Below are positions 33,613 to 41,873 of a DNA stretch of 64,000 bases, piece by piece. Numbering within the stretch: the stretch's first letter is position 1; the number at the start of each line of letters is the position of its first letter. The DNA comes from JADLGL01 sp050184415 (GTDB taxonomy: Bacteria; Pseudomonadota; Alphaproteobacteria; Rhizobiales; Kaistiaceae). Location of the stretch: NCBI GenBank assembly GCA_050184415.1, contig JBFXAJ010000003.1, forward strand, positions 124,001 through 188,000, in the 5' to 3' direction. The translations under genes and the position numbers were made by a program. The notes beneath the pieces were generated by a model, which saw only the letters and a program-made list of their open reading frames with translations, was not told the DNA's origin and searched no databases.

Positions 33613-34409
33613 TGACCGCCTCGTCCTATGCCCTCCGCGACTCGCGGACCATGCTCCGCCGCAACTTCCGGCGCATGCAGCGCTACCCGGCGCTGACGGT
33701 GCAGGTGGTGCTCATGCCCATCGTCTTCCTGCTCCTCTTCGTGTTCGTCTTCGGCGGCACGATGGGGGCGGGGATCGGCGGCGGCATCGCGGGCGGGCGC
33801 GCCGAATACCTGCAATATGTCGTCCCCGGCATCCTCCTGATGACGCTGGTGGGAACGGCAACCGGCACCGCGATATCGGTCGCCATGGACATGAACGAGG
33901 GCATCGTCGCCCGCTTCCGGACCATGGCGATCTCGCGCGCCGCGGTGCTGAACGGCCATGTCATCGCCAGCGTGGTCCAGGCGATCTTCTGCACGGCGAT
34001 CGTGACCGCCGTCGCCATGCTCATCGGGTTCCGGCCGAGCGCCGGCCCGCTGGAGTGGCTCGCCGCAGTCGGTCTCCTCGGGCTGATCTCGTTCGCGATC
34101 TCCTGGCTCGCGGTGGCCCTCGGCATCCGCGCCAAGAGCGTCGAGAGTGCGAGCAACTCGCCGCTGCTCCTGATGCTGCTGCCGTTCCTCGGCAGCGGCT
34201 TCGTCCCCACCGACTCGCTGCCGGCCGGCATCCGCTGGTTCGCCGAGTACCAGCCCTTCACGCCCTTCATCGAGGCGATCCGCGGCCTCCTCATGGGCTC
34301 GCCCGACGCGTCGAGCATCCTCGTCTCGATCGCCTGGTGCATCGCGATCGCGGTCGGCGGCTATCTCCTGGCCCGTTCGGCCTATGACCGGAAGTCGGTG
34401 CCCGCGTAG
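33612..34409 (+). CDS. ABC-2 type exporter permease (DrrB-like)
   Basis: A 265-residue inner-membrane protein with six helices. It opens with a NFRRMQRYPALTVQVVLMPIVFLLLF segment, split here for reading as NFRRMQRYPALTV and then QVVLMPIVFLLLFVFVFGG. It contains the ABC-2 family loop NEGIVARFRTMAISR and ends with the SLPAGIRWFAEYQPFTPF motif typical of DrrB-like permeases. ATG 33612 shares its A with the ATPase stop; GTG 33609 is an alternative. A strong terminator follows at 34449, closing the operon. Confidence 0.88.
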   Translation: MTASSYALRDSRTMLRRNFRRMQRYPALTVQVVLMPIVFLLLFVFVFGGTMGAGIGGGIAGGRAEYLQYVVPGILLMTLVGTATGTAISVAMDMNEGIVARFRTMAISRAAVLNGHVIASVVQAIFCTAIVTAVAMLIGFRPSAGPLEWLAAVGLLGLISFAISWLAVALGIRAKSVESASNSPLLLMLLPFLGSGFVPTDSLPAGIRWFAEYQPFTPFIEAIRGLLMGSPDASSILVSIAWCIAIAVGGYLLARSAYDRKSVPA

Positions 34410-34448
34410 CTGATCACGCCTGCCCGCATCCTGAGCGACGACGTCATG

Positions 34449-34475
34449 AAGGCCCGGCAGCCCTGCCGGGCCTTT
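34449..34475 (+). terminator. Rho-independent terminator after the ABC exporter operon
   Basis: Perfect 12-base stem AAGGCCCGGCAG / CTGCCGGGCCTT followed by T residues, located 40 bases after the permease stop. It closes the RHH-DUF4097-ABC operon and separates it from nirB. Confidence 0.8.
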
Positions 34476-34544
34476 CGTGTTGAAGGGCCGAACGGGGTGC
34501 CTCTCAAAGCGTCACCGCACCAGCAGTCTGCTCAACCTTTAGCC

Positions 34545-34573
34545 TTGCCGCTTTCGCAGGCGGCTCGCATTAT
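34545..34573 (+). promoter_or_regulatory. Candidate sigma-70 promoter of nirBD
   Basis: TTGCCG (34545-34550), a 17-base spacer and CATTAT (34568-34573), in the most AT-rich part of the gap. It predicts a leader of about 180 nt before nirB. The leader contains several possible hairpins (for example GCGACC...GGTCGC near 34697-34715), a suitable place for NasT/ANTAR antitermination, though I could not define a canonical paired-hairpin ANTAR target. The remaining 34410-34759 holds no gene. Confidence 0.4.
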
Positions 34574-34759
34574 TTAAGCGATCGTGGCGCGTACGAAGAA
34601 GTGCGCTGCCGCTGGGCCCGTCGCCGCTGACGAAGGCTCCGCCCGACACGGGCACCAACCCCATTTCCCCCGGCTCTCCTGCGCCCCGATGCGCTGCGAC
34701 CTCGCGAGGGTCGCGCCTCGAAGGACACTCGGTCGAGAGCCGCACCCAGCGAGGCAGCG

Positions 34760-37207
34760 ATGACTGAGAAGCTTGTGATTGTTGGCAACGGCATGGCGGC
34801 GGGTCGCGTCCTCGAGACGCTGATCGAGCATGCGCCCGGCCGTTTCGACGTCACCATCTTCGGCGCCGAGCCGCGCCCCAACTACAACCGCATCCTCCTG
34901 TCGCCGGTCCTGTCGGGCGAGAAAGCCTTCGAGCAGATCGTCACCCACCCCCTCGACTGGTATTCCGGCAACGGCTTCGACCTCCGCACCGGCCGCCGCG
35001 TGGTTGCCATCGATCCCGAGGAACGCACGGTCGAGACCGACGACGGCGCGGTCACCCCCTACGACAAGCTCCTGGTCGCCAATGGCTCGCTGCCGATCCG
35101 GCTCGCGATCCCCGGCCGGGACCTGCCCGGGGTCATCAGCTACCGCGATCTCGACGATGTCGACGCCATGCTCGCCGCGGCGGAGATCACGAAGCGTGCC
35201 GTCGTCATCGGCGGCGGCCTCCTCGGCCTCGAAGCCGCGGCCGGCCTCAACGCCCGCGGCATGGACGTGACCGTGATCCACCTCGCGCCGACCCTGATGG
35301 AGCGCCAACTCGACCAGGCGGCGGGCTACCTGCTGCAACAGGAGATGGAGCGCCGCGGCATCCGGGTGATCACACGGGGCAACACGCACGAGATCACCGG
35401 CGAGGAGCGTGCCACCGGCGTCCGCCTCGATGACGGACGGCTCTTCCCCGCCGATATCGTGGTGATGGCGATCGGCATCCGGCCCAGCACCGAGCTCGGC
35501 CGCAACGCCGGTCTGGAGGTCAACCGCGGCATCCTGGTCGACGACCAGATGCGGACCAGCGATCCCGACATCTTCGCCGTCGGCGAATGCATCGAGCACC
35601 GCGGTCTCTGCTACGGCCTCGTCGCACCGATCTTCGAGATGGCGAAGGTCGCCGGCCTCGTCCTCGCCGGACAGGAGGCGACCTACGAGCCGACGATGGT
35701 CTCGACCAAGCTCAAGGTGACCGGCGTCAACCTCTTCTCGGCCGGCGACTTCGCCGACGCCAGCGAACGCCAGGAGGTGCTGCTCCGCGACGCCGCGCGG
35801 AGCGTCTATCGCCGCGTCATCCTCGAAGGCAACCGCGTCGTCGGCGCCGTGCTCTACGGCGAAACCTCCGACGGCGGCTGGTATCTCGACCTCATCCGCA
35901 ACCGCACCGACATCACCGAGCTCCGCGACACGCTCATCTATGGCCGCATGGCGAGCATCGACGGCCCGGCGGACCCCTTGGCCGCGGTCGCGTCGCTGCC
36001 GGACAGCGCGGAGATCTGCGGCTGCAACGGCGTCTGCAAGGGCAAGATCGTCGACACCGTCCGCGCCAAGGGGCTCGGCTCGGTCGACGACGTGCGCGCC
36101 CACACCAAGGCGTCCGCGTCATGCGGCACGTGCACGGGCCTCGTCGAGCAGCTTCTCGCCGTCACGCTCGGCGATGCCTTCAAGGCGAACGCGGTGCAGG
36201 CGATCTGCAAATGCACCGAGCTCGGCCATGGCGACGTCCGCCGCCTGATCGTCGCCAAGGAGCTGAAGTCGATTCCGGCGGTGATGCAGGAGCTGGAGTG
36301 GAAGACCTCCTGCGGCTGCGCCAAATGCCGGCCGGCGCTGAACTACTACCTCATAGCCACATGGCCTGGCGAAGCTGTCGACGATAGCCAGTCCCGATTT
36401 ATCAATGAGCGCGTCCACGCCAACATCCAGAAGGACGGCACCTATTCCGTCGTGCCGCGGATGTGGGGCGGCGTCACCAGCTCCAGCGAGCTACGGGCGA
36501 TAGCCGACGTCGTCGACAAATTCGCGATCCCGACGGTGAAGGTCACGGGCGGCCAGCGCATCGACCTCCTTGGCGTGAAGAAGGAGCAGTTGCCAGCCGT
36601 GTGGGCCGACCTCAATCGCGCCGGGATGGTGTCGGGCGCCGCCTACGCGAAAGGCCTTCGCACGGTGAAGACCTGCGTCGGCTCCGAATGGTGCCGGTTC
36701 GGCACGCAGGATTCGACCGGCCTCGGGATAAAACTCGAGAAGGCGCTGTGGGGGTCATGGACGCCGGCCAAGGTCAAGCTCGGCGTCTCGGGCTGCCCGC
36801 GGAACTGCGCCGAGGCGACCTGCAAGGACTTCGGCGTCATCTGCGTCGACTCCGGCTACGACCTCCACTTCGCCGGAGCGGCCGGCCTTGACGTCAAGCA
36901 GACCGAGCTTCTCGGTCACGTCGCGACCGAGGCCGAGGCGATCGACTACGCTATGGCGACGATCCAGCTCTACCGCGAGCAGGGCTACTACCTCGAGCGC
37001 ATGTACAAATGGGCGAAGCGCGTCGGGGTGGATACGATCCGCGCGCAGATCATGGAGGACGCGCCGCGCCGGGCTGCCCTGCGCGAGCGCTTCCTCGCCT
37101 CGCAGGAGATCTTCCAGCGCGACCCCTGGGCCGACCGCGTTGCCGGCATGGCCGCGCACGAGTTCCGCCCGCTCGCGACCATCCCGCAGCTCGAGGCGGC
37201 CGAATGA
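34760..37207 (+). CDS. nirB: Assimilatory nitrite reductase, large subunit
   Basis: An 815-residue cytoplasmic NAD(P)H-nitrite reductase. The N-terminal FAD/NAD part begins LVIVGNGMAAGRVLE, with VIGGGLLGLEAAAGL as the second dinucleotide fold. Near residue 420 is a BFD-like [2Fe-2S] domain (CGCNGVCKG, CGTC), then CKCTELGHGDVR and CGCAKC. The C-terminal sirohaem/[4Fe-4S] reductase has TCVGSEWCRFGTQDS near 637 and the cysteine set CPRNCAEATCKD near 677. It reduces nitrite to ammonium. It overlaps nirD by ATGA, and cysG downstream supplies sirohaem. NasT/NasS upstream probably control it. Confidence 0.93.
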   Translation: MTEKLVIVGNGMAAGRVLETLIEHAPGRFDVTIFGAEPRPNYNRILLSPVLSGEKAFEQIVTHPLDWYSGNGFDLRTGRRVVAIDPEERTVETDDGAVTPYDKLLVANGSLPIRLAIPGRDLPGVISYRDLDDVDAMLAAAEITKRAVVIGGGLLGLEAAAGLNARGMDVTVIHLAPTLMERQLDQAAGYLLQQEMERRGIRVITRGNTHEITGEERATGVRLDDGRLFPADIVVMAIGIRPSTELGRNAGLEVNRGILVDDQMRTSDPDIFAVGECIEHRGLCYGLVAPIFEMAKVAGLVLAGQEATYEPTMVSTKLKVTGVNLFSAGDFADASERQEVLLRDAARSVYRRVILEGNRVVGAVLYGETSDGGWYLDLIRNRTDITELRDTLIYGRMASIDGPADPLAAVASLPDSAEICGCNGVCKGKIVDTVRAKGLGSVDDVRAHTKASASCGTCTGLVEQLLAVTLGDAFKANAVQAICKCTELGHGDVRRLIVAKELKSIPAVMQELEWKTSCGCAKCRPALNYYLIATWPGEAVDDSQSRFINERVHANIQKDGTYSVVPRMWGGVTSSSELRAIADVVDKFAIPTVKVTGGQRIDLLGVKKEQLPAVWADLNRAGMVSGAAYAKGLRTVKTCVGSEWCRFGTQDSTGLGIKLEKALWGSWTPAKVKLGVSGCPRNCAEATCKDFGVICVDSGYDLHFAGAAGLDVKQTELLGHVATEAEAIDYAMATIQLYREQGYYLERMYKWAKRVGVDTIRAQIMEDAPRRAALRERFLASQEIFQRDPWADRVAGMAAHEFRPLATIPQLEAAE

Positions 37208-37554
37208 ACGCGCAGACGCCGCTCCTCGTCGACATCGGCCATGTTGCCGACATCCCGGTGCAGGGCGCGCGGATCGTCCGCCTGCCCGACCTCGACCTCG
37301 CTGTGTTCAGAACCATCGACGGCGAGGTGTTCGCCCTAGACAATCGCTGCCCGCACAAGGGCGGCCCGCTGAGCGAAGGCATCGTGCACGGCCATGCCGT
37401 AACCTGCCCGCTGCACAACTGGGTCATCGACCTCGCCACTGGGGAGGCCAGGGGCCCGGACGTGGGCTGCGTGAAGACGGCACGGGTCGTCGTCGCCCCC
37501 GACGGCCGCCTCTCGCTCGACCTCACCTCGCTCGCGCGGCGCTCGGCGGCCTGA
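37204..37554 (+). CDS. nirD: Assimilatory nitrite reductase, small subunit (Rieske-type)
   Basis: A 116-residue Rieske-fold protein with both [2Fe-2S] ligand boxes present: CPHKGGPLSEG and CPLHNWVIDL. Its start overlaps nirB (ATGA), so the two subunits are made together. NirD supports electron transfer to NirB. A hairpin-rich repeat element of about 150 bases follows the gene. Confidence 0.9.
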   Translation: MNAQTPLLVDIGHVADIPVQGARIVRLPDLDLAVFRTIDGEVFALDNRCPHKGGPLSEGIVHGHAVTCPLHNWVIDLATGEARGPDVGCVKTARVVVAPDGRLSLDLTSLARRSAA

Positions 37555-37594
37555 GGGGCTCGCGAATGCTCCCCGTGGCAACCGTTCGGCTCCT

Positions 37595-37746
37595 ACCTCC
37601 CCCTTGCGGGGAGGTCAAAACGCGAAGCGTTTTGGGCGGGGGTCAGCCCCGCGGCTTGTCGAGACGCCCGTCAAACACCCTCCACGCGCTCCGCTGCGGC
37701 TCGCGTTGCGAGCCAAGCTCCGCGGTCTCCCCCGCAAGGGGGGAGA
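37595..37746. repeat. Hairpin-rich intergenic repeat element between nirD and cysG
   Basis: A 152-base non-coding element made of successive perfect hairpins: ACCTCCCC/GGGGAGGT (37595-37615), AAAACGC-gaa-GCGTTTT (37617-37633), GGCTCGC-gtt-GCGAGCC (37698-37714) and TCTCCCCC/GGGGGAGA (37726-37746). The outer ends are near-complementary to each other, so the whole unit could fold. The look is that of the dispersed intergenic palindromic elements common in Hyphomicrobiales. Its right end provides the GGGGGGAGAAGGG that serves as ribosome site of cysG. Confidence 0.6.
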
Positions 37747-37756
37747 AGGGCGTATC

Positions 37757-39211
37757 ATGACCGCCGCTCCTCGTATCCCGACCGAAGTGCCGGCGGCGAT
37801 TGCGCCGCTTGCGGTGCTACCGGTCTTCTTCAACCTCGATAGCCGCCGCGCCATTGTGATCGGCGGCTCAGCCGCGGCGGCATGGAAGGCGGAGCTGCTG
37901 GCTTCGACCGGCGCGGCAGTCGAGGTTTTCGCGGGCGCGGTCGTTGCCGAAATGACGGCGGTCACCGCGCGGGCGGGCGGGCGAATCACGCTCGCCGGCC
38001 CGTTCGCCCCCGAGGCGCTTCAAGGCGCGGCCCTGGTCGTGGCCGACGCGAGGGACGAAGCCGAGGCGGCACGCATCTCGGTCCTCTGCCGCGCCGCCGG
38101 TGTCCCCTGCAACATCATCGACCGGCCCGCCTTCTGCGACTTCCAGTTCGGCACCATCGTCAACCGCTCGCCGGTCGTGATCGGCATCTCGACCGGCGGC
38201 GTTGCGCCGATCCTCGGCCAGGCGATCCGGCAGCGCATCGAGGCCGTCCTTCCCGCCGCCCTCGCCGGGTGGGCGAAGCTTGCCGGCGCGGTGCGCGACC
38301 GCGTGGCGCGGCTGCTGTCGCCCGGCGCCGAGCGGCGCCGGTTCTGGGAGGCGCTGTCATCGCGCGCCTTTGCCGGCGCCCCGGCGCGCGACTTCGACCT
38401 CGACGCCGCGCTGTCGTCCGCCACCGGCGCGCACGCCCCGGCCGGTCGGGTGACGCTGGTGGGCGCCGGCCCCGGCGATGCCGGCCTCCTCACCCTTCGT
38501 GCCGTGCAAGCGCTGCAGAGCGCTGACGTGATCCTGTTCGACGATCTCGTCACGTCCGAAATCCTGGAGCTGGCGCGGCGCGAGGCGACGCGGATCGCGG
38601 TCGGCAAGCGGGGCCGACGGCAATCCTGCCGCCAGGAGGACATCAACACCCTCCTACTGAGCCTAGCCGGCGAAGGAAAGCACGTCGTCCGCCTGAAGTC
38701 GGGCGATCCCATGATCTTCGGCCGGGCCGGCGAGGAGATCGCGGCACTCGAAGACGCCGGTATTGCCGTCGAGGTCGTGCCGGGGATCACCGCCGCCATG
38801 GCGATGGCGAGCCGGCTCAATGTCTCGCTCACCCACCGCGCCGCTGCGCGGTCGGTGCGGTTCATCACCGGTCACGCCCGCGACGGATCGCTGCCCGGCG
38901 ACCTCGACTGGCGCGGCCTCGCCGATCCGCGCACCAGCCTCGTCCTCTATATGGCCGGCGCAACCTCGCCGACGCTCGCGCGAAAGCTCATCGGTCACGG
39001 CCTCGACCCGGCAACGCCTGTCGTGATCGCCGAGGGCGTGTCGCGTCCCGATGAACGGATCGCCTCGATGCTCCTCCGCGACCTCGCCCGCGGCGCGACC
39101 GGGTTCGGCGCCGGCCCGGTGCTCATCGGGATCGGGACGGTGTTTGGCCGGGCGTCGTCCGCCGCGACGGCCCGGCCCGATGCCGGCCTGAGCCGCGCAG
39201 CGGTCGGCTAG
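37757..39211 (+). CDS. cysG: Sirohaem synthase (precorrin-2 dehydrogenase/ferrochelatase plus uroporphyrinogen-III methyltransferase)
   Basis: A 484-residue bifunctional enzyme. The N-terminal CysG-B half has an NAD site (RAIVIGGSAAAAWKAELL), the NIIDRPAFCDFQFGTIV segment and GISTGGVAPILGQAIR. From about residue 235 the SAM-dependent methyltransferase half shows VTLVGAGPGDAGLLTLRA, DVILFDDLV, VVRLKSGDPMIFGR and EVVPGITAAMAMA. It makes the sirohaem cofactor that NirB needs. ATG 37757 has its ribosome site inside the preceding repeat element. It probably belongs to the nir transcript. Confidence 0.9.
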   Translation: MTAAPRIPTEVPAAIAPLAVLPVFFNLDSRRAIVIGGSAAAAWKAELLASTGAAVEVFAGAVVAEMTAVTARAGGRITLAGPFAPEALQGAALVVADARDEAEAARISVLCRAAGVPCNIIDRPAFCDFQFGTIVNRSPVVIGISTGGVAPILGQAIRQRIEAVLPAALAGWAKLAGAVRDRVARLLSPGAERRRFWEALSSRAFAGAPARDFDLDAALSSATGAHAPAGRVTLVGAGPGDAGLLTLRAVQALQSADVILFDDLVTSEILELARREATRIAVGKRGRRQSCRQEDINTLLLSLAGEGKHVVRLKSGDPMIFGRAGEEIAALEDAGIAVEVVPGITAAMAMASRLNVSLTHRAAARSVRFITGHARDGSLPGDLDWRGLADPRTSLVLYMAGATSPTLARKLIGHGLDPATPVVIAEGVSRPDERIASMLLRDLARGATGFGAGPVLIGIGTVFGRASSAATARPDAGLSRAAVG

Positions 39212-39251
39212 GACACCGCCAGCTCTCGACGGAGATGCGCCGATCGCGACC

Positions 39252-40178
39252 TCACCTTGGACGCGGCCGCGGCAAGGGCGGATCGACGTCCGGTGCGCCA
39301 CCCGCCTCGAGCACGATGGTGCAGGCCTGCGGAAGGTCGGCCAGAGTCAGCGGCGGCGCCGGTGGCTGCGGTGGGTCGGCGGGCCGATACGGTTCCGGAC
39401 CAAGCCACCATGCGAGCTCCTCGCCGCAGCCGTCGCCCTCCGGCGGCTCCTCCTGCGGGACGCACTCGGTCGCCCCGGGCGGGCAGTGCAGGCGGACGTG
39501 GAAGTGGTCGTCATGGCCGTACCAGGGCCGGATGACCCGCAGCCAGTCGCGATCGGCCCCGGCCGTTGCACAGAGCCGCTGCTTCACGCCGGGATGGACG
39601 AAGATGCGCGCCACCTCCGGATCGGAGGCCGCGGCCCGGAGCAATCCTTCCAGGCCCGCCGGCCAGCGCGACGGGTCGACCTCGAGCGTGCCCGGCCGAA
39701 GCAGGCTCGTCGCGCTCAGCTCCCGCCTCTCGGTCTGCGTCATCCGGTGGTCCGGCATCGGCAGGTACCAGAGGTCGACGTCAAGGCCGGTCTGGTGGCT
39801 GACATGGCCGCCAATGGTCGGGCCGCCGCGCGGCTGGCTGATGTCGCCGACGAGGAGGCCCGGCCAGCCTTCGCGTTGCGCGGCGCCCGACGCCAGGCGC
39901 GCGATATAAGCGATCATCGCCGGGTGCCCCCACGCGCGATCGCGCTCGAGGCGCATCACCTGCCAGTTGGGGCCGTCGAATGGAAGTTGCACGGCGCCCG
40001 CCAGGCAGCCCGCGGCGTAGCGGCCGATCGGGAAGGACGCCAGCGGCGCCGGGGTGCGCACGGCGTCGAACAGCTCGCGCGCCGGCACCCTCTCCTGCGT
40101 GGCGGCGGTGCCGGACACGAGGACGGCGATAAGGGCAACCGCCTTTCCGAGCGAGCGCAGCATGGCTGACGCTCGCAT
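39252..40178 (-). CDS. mepA: Penicillin-insensitive murein endopeptidase (LAS metallopeptidase)
   Basis: A protein of about 308 residues exported by a signal peptide (LGKAVALIAVLVSGTAA). The MepA domain has the zinc ligands in GGHVSHQTGLDVDLW and HDDHFHVRLHC. It cleaves D-Ala-meso-DAP cross-links in peptidoglycan in the periplasm. A proline-rich tail ends the protein. The start is ATG 40178; ATG 40163 (directly at the signal peptide) is equally plausible. It is convergent with cysG. Confidence 0.88.
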   Translation of the reverse strand: MRASAMLRSLGKAVALIAVLVSGTAATQERVPARELFDAVRTPAPLASFPIGRYAAGCLAGAVQLPFDGPNWQVMRLERDRAWGHPAMIAYIARLASGAAQREGWPGLLVGDISQPRGGPTIGGHVSHQTGLDVDLWYLPMPDHRMTQTERRELSATSLLRPGTLEVDPSRWPAGLEGLLRAAASDPEVARIFVHPGVKQRLCATAGADRDWLRVIRPWYGHDDHFHVRLHCPPGATECVPQEEPPEGDGCGEELAWWLGPEPYRPADPPQPPAPPLTLADLPQACTIVLEAGGAPDVDPPLPRPRPR

Positions 40179-40203
40179 CGGAGTGTGGTTGGAATAGGGT
40201 GCG

Positions 40204-40812
40204 TCAGGTCCGTTCGGACAGGCGATCGAGCTGGAGCTGCATGGCCTCGAGCTGGCTCCTGATCCGCTCGAGTTCGCTCTGGCCTTCCGCGTCGATCACC
40301 GGCCCTGCGACCCGCGGCGGCGCGTCGTCCTCACAGGGTTCCACGACCGCGACTGCCTGCTCGAACAATGCGATGTTGCGGCGGACCTGGGCCGCGAGCG
40401 CGCCAGGACGGCTCTTGAGGTCGGCGGGCATGCGCCGCGACAGCCGGTCCTGCTCGCGCTTCAGCGTGGCGAGGGAAAAGTCGAGATAGGCCGGAACGGC
40501 CGACTGAATCTCATCGTCGTGAAGACGAATGAGGTCCTTCAGGAAGTCGACCGAAAGGAGGGACGGGCCCTTGGCTTCCTGCTCGAGAACAATCTGGGTC
40601 AGGACCGGCCGCGAAATATCTTCGCCGGTCTTGGCGTCCTGGACCACGACGTCATGTCCGCCGCGCACCATCCGGGCGAGATCGTCGAGCGTGACGTAGG
40701 TGGAACCGTTGGTATCGTACAGCCGGCGATTGGCATACTTGCGGATCACCACCGTACTGTTCGGAAGGGCCGATTTGCCGGGGTTGGGCTTCAGCGCCGT
40801 GTCCGTTGTCAT
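40204..40812 (-). CDS. phaR: Polyhydroxyalkanoate synthesis repressor PhaR
   Basis: A 202-residue regulator. The PHB/PHA accumulation DNA-binding domain is near the N-terminus: VIRKYANRRLYDTNGSTYVT and LDDLARMVRGGHDVVVQDAKT. It is followed by the helical PHB-granule-binding repeats (RPVLTQIVLEQE, LLSVDFLKDLIRLHD). It represses phasin and PHA genes until storage granules form, so the organism probably stores polyhydroxyalkanoate. GGAG precedes the ATG. No pha genes are adjacent. Confidence 0.9.
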   Translation of the reverse strand: MTTDTALKPNPGKSALPNSTVVIRKYANRRLYDTNGSTYVTLDDLARMVRGGHDVVVQDAKTGEDISRPVLTQIVLEQEAKGPSLLSVDFLKDLIRLHDDEIQSAVPAYLDFSLATLKREQDRLSRRMPADLKSRPGALAAQVRRNIALFEQAVAVVEPCEDDAPPRVAGPVIDAEGQSELERIRSQLEAMQLQLDRLSERT

Positions 40813-40877
40813 TGATGCTTACTCCAATTCGGCGCGGAGAATAGTCCCAAGACCATCCGCCGCAATGGGCATTGCTG

Positions 40878-41141
40878 TCACCCCCCTTTGGCCTCGATGG
40901 CCAGCGCGTGCACCCCTCCTGCAATCTCATCTTCGAGCGCCTTGTTTATGGCGCGGTGCATCTCGAGCCGCGTCTTGCCGGAAAAGGCGGAAGCCACGAT
41001 GCGGACGCGGAAATGCGTCTCGCCGCCCGGCCGCGCGCCTGCATGCCCCTTGTGCTGGTCCGACTCGTCTACCACTTCCAGGCGAAGCGGTTCGAAGGTG
41101 TCCGTCAAGGTGCGCAGGATGCGCTCCTTCGTCGATGCCAA
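40878..41141 (-). CDS. bolA: BolA-family protein
   Basis: An 87-residue BolA protein, usually a partner of monothiol glutaredoxin in iron-sulfur handling. It shows the family pattern of an N-terminal helix (ERILRTLTDTF), a VVDESDQHKGHAG strand-loop with the conserved His, FRVRIVASAF and RLEMHRAINKALEDEI. It starts with TTG 41141, supported by AGGAGGAG at normal distance. It is divergent from the J-domain gene, the standard arrangement in this order. Confidence 0.88.
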   Translation of the reverse strand: MASTKERILRTLTDTFEPLRLEVVDESDQHKGHAGARPGGETHFRVRIVASAFSGKTRLEMHRAINKALEDEIAGGVHALAIEAKGG

Positions 41142-41205
41142 CCGGCTCCTCCTCGTCTGCTAACTCGGCTTGCCGCCTCGGAGCGGCATCCGCATAATTG
41201 GGCCG

Positions 41206-41817
41206 ATGAAACTGAATTCCAAGCTCTTCGACTCCATCCGGATCAAGCCGGAAGCCCAGGAGGCGTTTGCCGAGGGTCCGCTCTGCGAGACCCCGGGTTG
41301 CGTCCGGCCGGGCGAATACCGCGCGCCGAAAGGACGGCTGCGCGAAGGCCAGTATTTCCATTTCTGCCTCGACCATGTCCGCGACTACAACAAGCGCTAC
41401 AATTATTTCGCCGGCATGGCCGAGGCCGACATCGACGCCTATCGGGTCGATGCGGCGACCGGCCACCGGCCGACCTGGACGATGGGCGCGCAGGGCGGCA
41501 AGGCGCGCACCTATCGCTCGGAGGGCGGCGACTCCGACAACCTCCGCGACGTTTTCGGCATCCTCAATGGCGGCCCGGGCTTCACGGCCGGGAGGACCGA
41601 GGCGCCGCGCCAGCGCCCCCTGCACAATTCGGAGCGGGCCTCCTTTGCCGTGCTCGATCTCGAGGGCGGCGAGAAGCGCGAGGAGATCAAGGCGCGCTTC
41701 AAGTCGCTCGTGAAGCTGCTCCACCCCGATGCCAATGGCGGCGACCGGAGCTCCGAGGACCGCCTCCGCGAGATCATCCAGGCCTATAACCACCTCAAGG
41801 CGGCCGGTTTCTGCTAG
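41206..41817 (+). CDS. J-domain (DnaJ-like) protein
   Basis: A 203-residue cytoplasmic protein with a C-terminal J-domain: helix II RFKSLVKLLHPDANGG (HPD motif), then the SEDRLREIIQAYNHL helix. The N-terminal part has a possible cysteine site (CETPGCVRPG...CLDH). It is a probable DnaK co-chaperone conserved next to bolA and cobS in Hyphomicrobiales. The ATG at 41206 starts MKLNSKLFDSIRIK, the usual family beginning; an upstream in-frame ATG at 41170 is less likely. Confidence 0.85.
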   Translation: MKLNSKLFDSIRIKPEAQEAFAEGPLCETPGCVRPGEYRAPKGRLREGQYFHFCLDHVRDYNKRYNYFAGMAEADIDAYRVDAATGHRPTWTMGAQGGKARTYRSEGGDSDNLRDVFGILNGGPGFTAGRTEAPRQRPLHNSERASFAVLDLEGGEKREEIKARFKSLVKLLHPDANGGDRSSEDRLREIIQAYNHLKAAGFC

Positions 41818-41873
41818 AGCCGAGCGTCCGGGCACCCGCCGCCATCCACCCGCAAGCACCTTCCGGAGACCGC

